A stretch of DNA of 64,000 bases from Hemerocallis citrina (taxonomy: Eukaryota > Streptophyta > Magnoliopsida > Asparagales > Asphodelaceae): assembly GCA_017893485.1 (NCBI GenBank), contig CM030366.1:77443227-77507226 (forward strand), in the 5' to 3' direction. The notes below the pieces were generated by a model. It was not told the origin of the DNA. It worked only from the letters and a program-made list of their open reading frames with translations, and ran no database searches. Made by a program: the position numbers and the translations under genes. Numbering within the stretch: position 1 is the stretch's first letter; each line of letters opens with the position of its first letter. Of this stretch, positions 23,202-35,203 are shown one piece after another.

Positions 23202-23655
23202 GACTGTACTGGAGTTGGGTTGCTGGCTTTGTTGTCCTATGTTTCTATGCTGGGTTGTTGTGTTTTTATAGGGATATCCTGGCTACTACTGTTGTTATGC
23301 TTTTCTGGTCTTGTTGATTCCTGTTGATAGCCCTGAATACTGATGTTGTAAGACTCTTGCTTAGGTCTGACTTGAGTTTGGTGCTGCTTGTTTGTTTATT
23401 TGTTGGATGTATTTTTTCTTGCTGTCTTTTGATTCAGGCAGTTTATGTTTTGGAACTATATTTACTTTGAGTGCTTTTGTTGTGAGTGTTGAGTCGGCGA
23501 GATGCTCATCTGCGTAGCTTTTTCAAACCTAGTTTTCTATTTTGTTGTTATTCTCTGGACATTGTTGTAATAGCCCATATACCCTTGTACTTTCTTATGT
23601 TTCTTCGTAGCTATAATATTTGTTTGTACTACGAATGTTTATCTTCATATATATA
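23202..23655 (+). pseudogene. L1-type LINE, 3' end, right part
   Basis: The sequence resumes after the ACTCT duplication and is T- and G-rich, like LINE 3' untranslated regions. It includes ttgttgtaatagcccatatacccttgtactttc, split here only for description, and ends near an AT-rich tail. It has no open frame of note. Assignment rests on continuity with 15600-16117. Confidence 0.5.
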
Positions 23656-23664
23656 TATTTATAA

Positions 23665-24398
23665 GAGCATCTGTAGTCGTTAAGACTCAAAATTTTCATA
23701 TTTGGGTTTCAGAAATACGAATTTTGAGTTGTGCTTGTAGTCGTTAAAATTCAAAATTTGGTCCAATGGGGGATGATCTTTTTAATCTTGAATCTCAACC
23801 ATTGATAATAATAAAAAAAAAGGTTTGTGTGCAACACATTTGTAAAATAAAAAAATTGTACGCATAGGAACACATAACAATTCCTATAGGCCCATAGCAT
23901 CTCATCACGTGATCAAAAAAATCTAACAAATCTCAAATTAACTTTATATGCATATACAATCCTATAGGCCATATTCCATAGAAAAACAATTGGGAGAAAA
24001 AATCCGATTTTTTTTGTTTTAATAAATTTCGTCAGACAGAAAATAAAATTACGTCCGATATCTTCAGTGATTTTTTAATAAAAAAATTCGGTCAGACGAA
24101 AAATAATTTTGCGTCCGACACATTTTAAAAAAAATTGATCTGATCTTGTGTCCGAATTTTTTTTTCCCCATTTTAAATTGATTGTACGCAAGATCATCTT
24201 GCGTCCGAGCAAATTTGTTCAGAACCGACACAAGATGATCTTTCGATTCCTATATTTGAGAAATTCCTATATTGTCTCTCAAATATAGAAGGCTACTGTT
24301 CCTATTTTTCTAAATTTTGAAAATATAGGAAACGACCTCAATAACCTGTTTTTTATATTTTCAAATTTTAGAAAAATAGGAAACGACTGCAAATACTC
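23665..24398. mobile_element. PIF/Harbinger (Tourist-like) MITE
   Basis: Terminal inverted repeats GAGCATCTGTAGTCGTT and, reversed, GAGTATTTGCAGTCGTT are flanked by TAA on both sides (23662-23664, 24399-24401). A 3-bp TWA duplication is the hallmark of PIF/Harbinger. The interior repeats a gcgtccgacac/cgtcagacg theme and the inverted pair gcaagatca/tcttgcgtcc. No transposase is encoded. Confidence 0.78.
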
Positions 24399-24481
24399 TA
24401 ACAGACTGGAGCCGTCAGACTCTTAAGTCAAAAAAATAAAAATAAAAGTGAAGTTGGGTTCTCACACTAAATGTTTATTAA

Positions 24482-25827
24482 GAGCATCCACTATCGTCTG
24501 CTATAAACCTAAAAAAATGAAAAATTTGAGAAAAAATCCGCCACTATCGTTGGCTAAAAACCTATTTTATGGTCGAAACGTGAACAGTTGTCTGCCATAT
24601 ATAGCAGAGTAAAATAGCAAATACATAATATAGAAGACGGAAAAATTTGGAATTGTTTGGAATAAAAAATTCAAATAGACGAAAGAAGATCTTCCGTCTG
24701 TAGCGTTGAACGGTCAAAATTTGAAAGAGGGAAGAAGATCTTTCGTCTCTCAAATGGCTTTATTTACAAAAAAAAAACAAATTGAAACGGAATTTGTTCC
24801 TCCGTCTGTCTCATTTATATTTTTTTAAAAAAATAAATAAATGAAAGAGACGGAAGAACATCTTCCATCCCTTTCTTTTAATTTTTTTATTTTTTTTATT
24901 TTTTGTTTTTTTTGTTTTAAAGGCTGAGTTGTTTTTTTAGGCTGAGTTGTTTGTTTTTAATAGGATGAGTTGTTTTTAATAGAACATCTGCCATCGATTT
25001 AATAATAGGCTGAGTTTTGTTGTTGTTTTATTTTTTTAACACCCAGACGGAAGATGATCTTCCAGCTGGGTGTGTTTTTTTTATGAAAAAAAAAAACAAA
25101 AATCCTCAGACGGAGAATCATCGACTGTCTAACTTTTTTAAAAAAATAAATAAATTATCAAGCCGATGGAAGAAGATCTTCCGTCTATTCAATTTCGTGT
25201 ATTAAAAAAACTACTTTTTTTGTTAGACGGAGGATGTTATTCCGCCTTTATATTTTACAATTTTTTAATCCAAAGTTTAGCTTTTATAATAGTGGCACAA
25301 CCTATTTATTTCTAAAAGTCAAATGCCAAATCTATATAATAAAACACAAAGAAAGCTATCAAGTGGCTCTCCTTCAATCCCCCCAAAAATCAAAGGCTCA
25401 GATCTAACTTCACAAAACATATTTTTCCTCCCAAAAGTTTTCCCCCCAAAACTCAAATTCAAATCCCCAACCAAAACAACTCTTATATTTATTTAATTAT
25501 TTCTCTCTCTCTCTCCCTCCCTCTTCTATTCAAAAAAATTAAGAAAATAAAAAATTTAAAAATTTTTAAAAATTTAAAAACTAAAAAACTAAAAAAATTA
25601 AAAATTTAAAAACTTTTAAAATAATTTTAAAAAATAAATCATATAATATGTTTTTTGCTGGACCCCAAAAGTTTCTCATATAATATGTTTACTACTTCAA
25701 TTAATTTACTGGACCTCCAAAAATATTTTCTATGAACAAACAAGGGACACCGTTCTGAAAACGTGCCGTAGGCTCGTGTCAACGGCAAACCTAGTATCTA
25801 AAATATAACACAAACGAGTGGATGCTC
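24482..25827. mobile_element. PIF/Harbinger-like MITE holding a Helitron
   Basis: Terminal repeats are GAGCATCCACTATCGT and, reversed, GAGCATCCACTCGTTTG. Flanks are TAA (24479-24481) and TCA (25828-25830), one base from a perfect duplication. The interior has repeated near-palindromes of the form GACGGAAGA-x-TCTTCCGTC (about 24690, 24840, 25050, 25165). The Helitron at 25331-25794 lies inside. Confidence 0.68.
25331..25794 (+). mobile_element. Non-autonomous Helitron, copy 1
   Basis: It begins TCTATATAATAAAACAC after A (25330) and ends CTAG before T (25795). A hairpin ACGTGCC-gta-GGCtCGT lies just before the 3' end. Two further copies are at 28726-29402 (plus) and 31911-32399 (minus). No Rep-helicase reading frame is present. 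Confidence 0.8.
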
Positions 25828-25961
25828 TCATGAGTTATAACTTAACTTTTGGATAATTGTTAAAATTAAGGACTACCCATGGAAAAAGCCAGAAGGGATG
25901 ACATCTGAAATGGTGTCAGCCCAGATAGCGACCATTCGTTCATCCACTCTTTCCATTTGCG

Positions 25962-26869
25962 AATTTTTTCCGTACTGACCCACTTTTTAAAACTATTGAC
26001 CAAAGTGACCAACTCTGAAAATATTTACCTTAACTGATTTAATTTTGGACAAATCAGCATAAAACGCTCTTGAAAATCACGACATAGCCTATTTCCATAC
26101 CGTTGTTGTCAAAGCAGCATATGTAATTATTTTTCACATGCCTCTTTTGGGGGTAATGGCATAAATACATTTTTTATTCATTGATGAACTCTCTAACTTG
26201 GTTTTTTTTTTGTGAATGTAGAAATATCTTATAACTAATACCACTATTCCCAATAGCGACATCAAAATACCTAATACTGTTATTGTAAATAGCGGCAACA
26301 GTTCAAAAAAGATTTCAAAATTTGATTTTAGACTTGTTTAACGAGAATAAAAATTTGAAATCTTTTTTAAACTATTGCCGCAATTTAAAATAACGACATC
26401 AGGTATTTCGATGCCGCTGTTGGAGATAGCGACATCAGTTTAAAGAAAATTTCAAATTTTTATCCTCGTTAAAAAGATCTGAAATCAAAATTTAAAATCT
26501 TTTTTGAACTGTTGCCGCTATTTACAATAACGACATCAGGTATTCCGATGCCGCTATTGGGGAATGATATCAGTTCAAAGAAGATTTCAAATTTTTATTT
26601 TCGTTAATAATAACGGCATCAGGTATTCCAATACTGCTATTGGGGAACGGCGTCAGTTCGAAGAGATTACTTCAAAATGCGGCATGTGATTTTTTATTTA
26701 TTTATAGATGCCGTTACTGAAAATAGTGGAATAGAAATAACCTATGTCGTTGTTGCCAGTATCGTTTTATGCTAACTTGTCCAAAACTATATCAGTTAGT
26801 TAAATATTTTTGAAAGTGGGTCAATTTAGTCAATATTGTAAAAAAGTGGGTCATTGCGGAAAAAAATCT
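25962..26869. mobile_element. Mutator-like inverted-repeat element with a repeat-filled core
   Basis: Long terminal inverted repeats of about 110 bp match between 25962-26073 and 26762-26869 (shared blocks: tttccg, gacccactttt, and the innermost cgttttatgct). The possible 9-bp duplications ccatttgcg and caatttgcc agree at 7 of 9 positions. The interior is built from ~100-bp units centred on GCCGCTATT / AATAGCGGC in both orientations, separated by aaagatttcaaattttt. There is no coding frame. The arms resemble those of the element at 57266-58679. Confidence 0.6.
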
Positions 26870-26932
26870 CAATTTGCCTCCAAGTATGGGCCCCACATCT
26901 CCACCGAAACATTCGTCCACCAAAATAATAAA

Positions 26933-27148
26933 TCTCTACTACTATAATGGGAGAACCCCTTAGTCCTTAATCCAACCCGTGCAACGCACGTGTTGGATTA
27001 TGAACTAACTTTGATAAATATTTTGGACAGTGGACCAGTTTCGTAAATACTTACGAAAGTGGATCAGTTTGGAAATTATTTTCTTTTCCCCCTTTTCATT
27101 ATCTCTTCAATTTTTTCCACGTGCACGTGTGCACGTGTGCGATACTAG
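26933..27148 (+). mobile_element. Small Helitron-like element just upstream of the host gene
   Basis: It begins TCTCTACTACTATAATGG after A (26932) and ends CTAG (27145-27148) before T. Its 3' end is the G-box-rich stretch CACGTGCACGTGTGCACGTG. At about 27028-27075 it contains a solo arm resembling the terminal repeat of the element at 57266 (agtggaccagtttcgtaaat, then aagtggatcagtttgg). It ends 78 bp before the host start codon. Confidence 0.6.
27118..27137. promoter_or_regulatory. Cluster of three G-boxes (CACGTG)
   Basis: CACGTG occurs at 27118, 27124 and 27132, about 90-110 bp upstream of the start codon and inside the 3' end of the small Helitron. CACGTG is the binding core of plant bZIP and bHLH factors. 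Any effect on the gene is inference. Confidence 0.5.
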
Positions 27149-27226
27149 TAAATAAATAATAACCCCACCCCCACCCCACTCCACTCCACTCAACTCCTGA
27201 AAGAGATATCACATAGCAATCAAGAA

Positions 27227-28204
27227 ATGGCAGACCCAAACGCGAACACTATCCGCTTCGGAATCATCGGCTGTGCCGATATCGCCCGGAAAGTCTCACG
27301 CGCCATCGGCCTCGCCCCCAACGCTGTCATCGTCACCGTCGGCTCCCGCTCCGTCGAGAAAGCCCAGCGCTTCATCACCACCAACGGCCTCCCTGACTCC
27401 GTCAAGGCCGTCGGCAGCTACGAGGCTGTTCTTGACGATCCGAACGTTGACGCCGTCTACGTTCCGTTGCCGACGAGCCTGCACGTGAAATGGGCGCCGT
27501 TGGTGGCGCAGAAGGGGAAGCACGTGCTTCTGGAGAAGCCGACGGCACTGTGCGTTACGGATCTTGATCGGATTTTGGAGGCGTGCTCATCGAACGGAGT
27601 TCAGTTTATGGATTCCACTATGTGGATGCATAACCCGAGAACCGCTAAGATGAAGGAGATGTTATCGGATCCCACCCGATTCGGAGAGCTCAGAACGGTA
27701 GTTTATCATTTCATTATTCTCAATTATTTAATTATATAAAATATCGAATATGTTTTTCTTTTCCTTTTGGAATAAGGTTGTAGGCACACACACATGCTCG
27801 ACCCCGAACATATATTAATTGGGAATTTTTTGGGGTGCAAACGGGATTCGAATGGTGACCTCTTGCTCACTAGCAAATGTTTACACTCGCAAATATAAAA
27901 TATGCTGTAAATTGCTTGCAAATTAATCTTTAGAATTGGATTGTTTTCATGCAATAGAGGTAATCAATAGAATTGCAAGATTAGAGCATCTGTAGTCGTT
28001 ATGGGTAAAAAATGGGTATATGGCAAATATAGATACAGCAAATAGCGGATACGCCCCAGTCGTCCATACTCATAAACTGATTTTTTTTGGGAACGACGAC
28101 ATGATTTACCGGCCCTCTATTTTCTCAGTTTTTTGAATTATTTTTTTGGGAAGGACGGCATCTGCCGGCCCGCCCCTTCTTCAAAACAGGACAATTTTTC
28201 TTTT

Positions 28205-28243
<39 letters not shown>

Positions 28244-28655
28244 TGAAGGTCATCTGCCGTCCGACACAGTTTTGTATATTTTTTTTCCAAACAGTAGATT
28301 ATATACCATCCGACCATTAATTTTTTTGTTGTCTCCGACGACAAATGAACTACCGTCCGACTAACAAACGGTAAATCATCTTCCGATTTCCAAAATATTG
28401 ATATAGCCAAATCCTCCCCCAAATTTGGCAGTCTAGTGTTCACTGCGAACACAAAAAATTGGTATTTGGATGACGAGTGCAGCACATTTTTGGCCAAATT
28501 ATCCATTTTTGGATATTTGGCCAATGACTACAGATGCTCTTAGTGGTACCTAAGAAATTTAATGATTGACATCATATTTTAAAATGCATGTGTCAGTGTG
28601 ATCTAGTGGTAAGTATCTCCGCTAGTGAGCAAGGATGTTGTAGGCAAAAAAACAA

Positions 28656-28730
<75 letters not shown>

Positions 28731-29859
28731 AAACACAAAGAAAGCTATCAAGTGGCTTTCCTTCAATTCTCCAAAAAATTAAAGGCCCAGATCTAATCTC
28801 ACAAAACATATTTTTTTCCCCCAAAAGTCCCCCCTCCCCCCCCCCCCCACACACACACACAACAAAAAACTCAAATTCAAATCTCCCACCCAAAACAACT
28901 CCTATATTTATTTAATTATTTCTCTCTCTCCCTCTCTCTCCATCCCTCTTCTATTCAAAAAATTAAGAAAATAAAAATTTTAAATTTTTTTAAAAAATTA
29001 AAAAATTAAAAAATTAAAAAATTAAAAAATTAAAAAATTAAAAAATTAAAAAATTAAAAAATTAAAAAATTAAAAATTAAAAAATTAAAAAATTAAAAAT
29101 TAAAAAATTAAAAAAATTAAAAAATTAAAAAATTAAAAAATTAAAAAATTAAAAAATTAAAAAATTAAAAAATTAAAAAATTAAAAAATTAAAAAATTAA
29201 AAAATTAAAAAAATTCAAAAATAATTCAAAAAAGTCAAAAACATCATATAATATGTTTTTTTGCTAGATCCCCAAAAGTTTCTCATATAATATGTTTGCT
29301 ACTTCAATTAATTTGCCAGACCTCCAAAACTATTTTATATGATCAAACAAAGTGCACCGTTACGAAAACGTGCCGTAGGCACGTGTCAACGGGCTAACCT
29401 AGTATATATATATATATAGAGAGATGTTCCATTGTGCACTAGGCCTCCTTGTGCACTCGGCTGTCCCGCCTTCGTATCGACGATCCGAACCATTCACATT
29501 GATCTACACGTCTAAATTAGTTTAAATATGTAAAATCAAATTATTTAAAATTTATTTGTCCATCCATCATGTGACTATAAAAACAATGATTTTCAGCTAT
29601 ACAATTTTATAACACTTCAATGGATGGGCAATTAAATTTCAAATGATTTGATTTTATATATTTAGACAAATTTAGATGTGTAGATCAATGTGAATAGTTC
29701 GGATCGTCGATACGAAGGCGGGAAGGCCGAGTGCACACGGAGGCCTAGTGCACAACGGAACACTATATAACGGTTCGGATCGTTGATACGAAGGCAGGAA
29801 GGTCGAGTGCACACGGAGGACTAGTGCACAACGAAATATTTCTTATATAATATATATAA

Positions 29860-29901
<42 letters not shown>

Positions 29902-30959
29902 GAGTGATCCAATGAGAAACATCTTAAAATGAGAAAATGAGAAACATTAATTCTAACCATTGGATTTGAAAGGATTGGGATGAATGGCTCTAATTCATTT
30001 GGACTAATAATTAAAAAAACCGGTTTATTTTAACTAATCTATAAAAAAAATAAATCACAAAAAAAAACCTAACAATAAAAAACCGGTTAGAATTAACCCT
30101 CGTCCTTCATATGTCTTGCAGTTTAATCTTCTATTCTGCATTAGTCATTCTGTAGGGGAAGATAGTTTTGTATCAAAAGATGGAATGCAACTTATTATTA
30201 AACCCATTGACTTTTAGAAATAATAATAAAAAGCTCGAATCTCTGAAATATCAATAAATGTGTAATAGGAGCATATGCATAACTGCATATGTAAAAATTT
30301 AGTATAGAGTAAGCAAATAGGGATTGAATCAAAACAAAGGCAAGGAAATAGGGGTGTTGTTGATGGCAGACGACCCGGTATACATGAAAGTCATTGTGTC
30401 GATTGTCGAACCTTACAATGTGTCTTGTTTTGTATGGTTCGTGAGTTGTGTTTGTGTTAGGCCTAGTCTAACCCAAACCCGTTTCAAAGATTCATGGAAC
30501 TTTTTTTTTCTTAAACCCTTACTCTGTTTGAATTGTTTCTTTGTCCTGTGTACCACTTGTTTGTGGGTGGGCCAAACCCACTTCTGCTAATAATCATGCA
30601 TTTCCTTAACGACATTAGTAAAAATGCTGGACACAAACACAACTCACGAACCATACAAAACAAGACACATTGTAAGGTTCGACACAAGGACTTTCATGTA
30701 TACTGGGTCGTCTGCCATCAACAATACCCCTATTTCCTTAACGACACCCCTATTTCCTTAACGACATTAGTCTAATAATTTTTATTGTTAGGTTTTTTTT
30801 TGTGGTTTATTGTTTTTTATATATTAGTTAAATTAAATCGGTTTTTTTAATTACTAGTCCAAATGAATTAGAGCCATTCATCTCAATCCTCTCAAATCCA
30901 ATGGTTAGAATTAATGTTTCTCATTTTCTCATTTTAAGATGTTTCTCAGTGGATCACTC

Positions 30960-31016
<57 letters not shown>

Positions 31017-31830
31017 ACCCTGCTATATATTAAAGAATATATGTAGCTAAGCAGGTAAAATTCCCGATTATGCCAGATTAATTGCTAATCGGAGGCTAAG
31101 CGATTATTTTGTTTGCGATTTATAATATTTCAATAGTTAGCGATTCAATCAAGTATAATCGGCCGATTTTAAGTGCCCGTTTAACCGATTAAGGGTGCAT
31201 TTAGATCAGGTTTTAAAAACAGTTTTCAGTTTTTAAAATCAAAACATAGGGTAATTTTGTTTGGATACAAATTTTTTGAAAACTCATTTTAAAAATTCAC
31301 ACTCAAAAGTCAAAACCTATGTTTAAGATGAGTTTTTTGAAAACTGAAAAAACCTGTTTTCTAAGATAAGTTTTTTCATTTCCCAACCAACATACTGTAT
31401 TTGTATATGTATATATATATATGTATACATCATGTACGTATAGAGTATGTATGTATACAGTATGTATACAGTATGTATGTATATGTATGTATATGTATTA
31501 GGGTAAAAGGGATATGAGCAACTTGCTCATTTAGTAAATGAGCAATTGATTATGTGGCATGCATGTGATACATTGGACAACTAACCCTTTTAAGGATTTT
31601 CCAATTACATGTATGCTACATAATCAATTGATTATTTACTAAATGAGCAAGTTGCTCTTATCCCTTTTTCCCATATATCTATATATTATTATATTATTAT
31701 TATTATTATTATATATCTTTTTATATATATAATTATTACTTTTATAATAATATATATATTATTATATATTATTATTATATAATATATAACATATTATTAT
31801 ATATATAATTGTTATATTTATTATCACATA

Positions 31831-31879
<49 letters not shown>

Positions 31880-32568
31880 TTATATATATACTATTATTTT
31901 TATATTATTACTAGGTTTGCTCGTTGACACGTGCCTACGGCACGTCTTCGGAACGGTGCACCTTATTTAATCATATAAAATAGTTTTGGAAGTCCAGCAA
32001 ATTAATTGAAGTAGCAAACATATTATATAAAAAAATTTTGGGGGATCCAGCAAAAAAACATATTATATGAATTTTTTGATTTTTTTATTGTTTGAATTAT
32101 TTTTAAAGTTTTTTATTTTTTAAATTTTTAATTTTTTTAGTTTTTTAATTTAAATTTTTTAAAATTTCTTAAAATTTTTATTCTCTTAATTTTTTGAATA
32201 GAAGAGAGGGAGAAAGAGAGAGAAAAAAATAATTAAATAAATATAGAAGTTGTTTTGGGTGGGGGATTTGAATTTGAGTTTTAAGGGAAAACTTTTTGGA
32301 GGGAAAAATATGTTTTGTGAGGTTAGATCTGGACCTTTAATTTTTGGGGGAATTGAAGGAGAGCCACTTGATAGCTTTCTTTGTGTTTTATTATATAGAT
32401 TATATATTGCTATTATATATTTTTATATATATTATTATATAATATATTGTTATTATAATATATTTTTATAATATTAATAATTATTAATAATTATTAATAA
32501 TAGAGTAATTAATAATAATAATAATAATTATTATTATTATTATTATTAATTATTATAATTATAATTAT

Positions 32569-32601
<33 letters not shown>

Positions 32602-32750
32602 TATTATTATTATTATTATTATATTATAATTATTATAGTTATTATTATAATTATAATTATAATTATAAACATATTATTATTATTATTTTTATTATTCTAT
32701 TATTCTGTTATATTGTTATTCATATATATTAATTTATATATATATTATTA

Positions 32751-32787
<37 letters not shown>

Positions 32788-33818
32788 TACTATTATATAT
32801 TATTATATATATTATTATATATATTATTATAAAATTTATTATTAGTATAATAAATTATTATATATATAATTATAATGTATTATTATTACATACATATTGT
32901 TATAATTATTATATATTATTATATATATGTATATTATTAAATATGTTTATTGTAATAAATTATTTTATATTATTATATATCAGTATGTATGTATCAATGT
33001 GTATGCATGTATATGCATACAACATGTATATGTATCAGAGTATACATACTGTATATACATATAACCAAACCCATACATACATTATATATAATATTATACA
33101 ATATACAGTATTTATGTATATACATATATACATAAATACGGATTATATATATACATACATACTGTATACAGTTTACCAAATGCCTTTTATACTTCAATTT
33201 TGAAAAAAACTGTTTTATGAAAATAGTTTACCAAACAATACTCTGTTTTCGGAAATCACCAAAAATAACTTTATAATTTTTTTTCAAAAACTTTGTTTAA
33301 AATAAAATTTCAAAACAACGAACCAAACGCAGCCTAAATCTCCTCATCTAATTTTCATGCCCGTTTGCATTATTTGGGCTCAATCCGGCCCAAACTCAAA
33401 TTCAAATTTAAAATTCAAACCCCTTCTGGTCCTCGTGGAAATCCAAACCCGATATGTCGCCGCTCTCTTTTTCTTCCTCACGCAAACCCAAACCCAAATT
33501 GATTCTGTTCTTCTTCCTCGAGCAAATCCTAGCCTGATCTGTCGTCGCTCTCCCTGCGTCGTCGCATACTTGACCCGGCCTGCATCTGCTGTACCTCCCC
33601 CTCTTGCTGCTTGCACTGCTGCTCCCCGATTGTTTTTGTTTGATGAAACTGACCAGCAAACCCAACCCGACCCACATCCAGAATTCAAAATCCGCACAAA
33701 CTAAGTACTCTCTTCTTTTTCTCTATAACTATATGCTCCTATTTGATAATCTCATAATAGTTTTCTGTTAGGATTTAGGGTTGCTACATAATGAGTATGT
33801 ATATATATCTTTTTTTTA

Positions 33819-33863
<45 letters not shown>

Positions 33864-35146
33864 ATTTTTCCGATTTAATCTCTGATTATTTTCCGATTAA
33901 CCAATTAATCACTAATCGCTCCTAGACCGATTAGTTCTAAAAACCGATTTTAACTGCCTAGATATGGAGGAATTTACATTGAGAAAACATTGTTTAGATA
34001 CTTGATGAAAACAGTAGGAGACTAGTTTTTCGTATAAATTTCATGACGACAATCTTATGATGGGTCAGAGTGGCAGGATTTCAGTTTTGAACGAATTTTG
34101 ACAAGAGGTGGTAAATTCAAATTCTGCAAGCAGGCATTATACCCCAAACTTGAAAACTAAAATAATTTGTTTGAAACATATTTTTTAACATGAAATTATG
34201 GACATGATTGTAGAGAAATAGTTCGTAGATGGAAGTTCCTAATAATGCATACATTCTGGTATTAGCAAGTTGCTACTTTTATGTTTTTGGTAAAGCAGTG
34301 CATAGGTTTGAATGGTTTATATTATGATGGATGATGAAGCCTGCATAAGTAACCAGAATCATAGTAGAAGCTATCAAGCTAATATAGGTCAACTCTTTAT
34401 TGAGGAGTCCTCTTTTTGGTCCAGTCAGAACACATAAAGCTAATCTAGGCTTAACAGTCGTTAGCTAATTTATATTTCAGTTTCTAAGTTTCTTCGTTTC
34501 TTGATTAGATTTTCAATAAGCTCTACATTTGAACATTTACGTAGTTTGTTCTTTGCAATGCATGCCTTTGATTGTTATTACGAGCATCCTAGAGTTGATC
34601 ATTCAAAATGTGGAAATTCTTAATTCTTTGTTATATAGTACTTTCATTTAAGTAATGCCTTAATTGTACATTTTGTTTTCAGTCAATAGGTATTGTGGCA
34701 ATTAATTAGGGCACATGAAGAAGAAGAAATCTTCACAGAGAACTTGATGAAAAGCTAAGATGAACCTGGTAGCTTTTAGCATCATAAATCTAATGAATTG
34801 ATGTACGGCGCTGACATCCTTTCTCTGAATTCTTCTTCCTCTATCTCTTGTTGTTAGGATTTCTACTGTGTTTTGCGACATGATCACTACAAACCACCAA
34901 ATAAATAGTAGTCCAAACCAAACATACAAAACACACAATTTTTTTGTTCCGGTTCGGCTACGCCTAATTCGGAGGAGAAATAACAGAGATATTATTCATC
35001 TAGAGAAGATACAAGAGTTACAATCACTCTCACCAAGAACCTATCTATCTTTCAAGTCTCACTAGAAGATACTTGATATTTACAATGAAGAAATGATATG
35101 AAGTACTTTTGGCATACCTATCTTTGGAGGCCAATTAGTCAATTAC

Positions 35147-35203
<57 letters not shown>

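Larger units (their letters stand above)
31193..33334. mobile_element. Tourist-like MITE enlarged by AT repeats and a Helitron
   Basis: Ends GGGTGCATTTAGATC and, reversed, GGCTGCGTTTGGTTC are flanked by TAA (31190-31192, 33335-33337). It contains the 172-bp foldback at 31501, Helitron copy 3 and long AT/ATT runs, which account for its unusual 2.1-kb size. Confidence 0.7.
31047..33961. mobile_element. hAT-type non-autonomous element holding other elements
   Basis: Terminal repeats CTAAGCAGGTAAAA and, reversed, CTAGGCAGTTAAAA are flanked by the 8-bp ATATGTAG (31039-31046) and ATATGGAG (33962-33969), one mismatch apart. Eight base pairs is the hAT duplication size. The original body is 31047-31192 plus 33338-33961; the latter contains a C-rich, leader-like stretch (33357-33704) without recognisable protein homology. 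A Harbinger-like MITE lies inside. Confidence 0.65.

Noticed and set aside
27273..27523. Other-frame open frames across exon 1 of the oxidoreductase
   Set aside because: They are shadows of the GC-rich exon; only the frame from 27227 shows family motifs.
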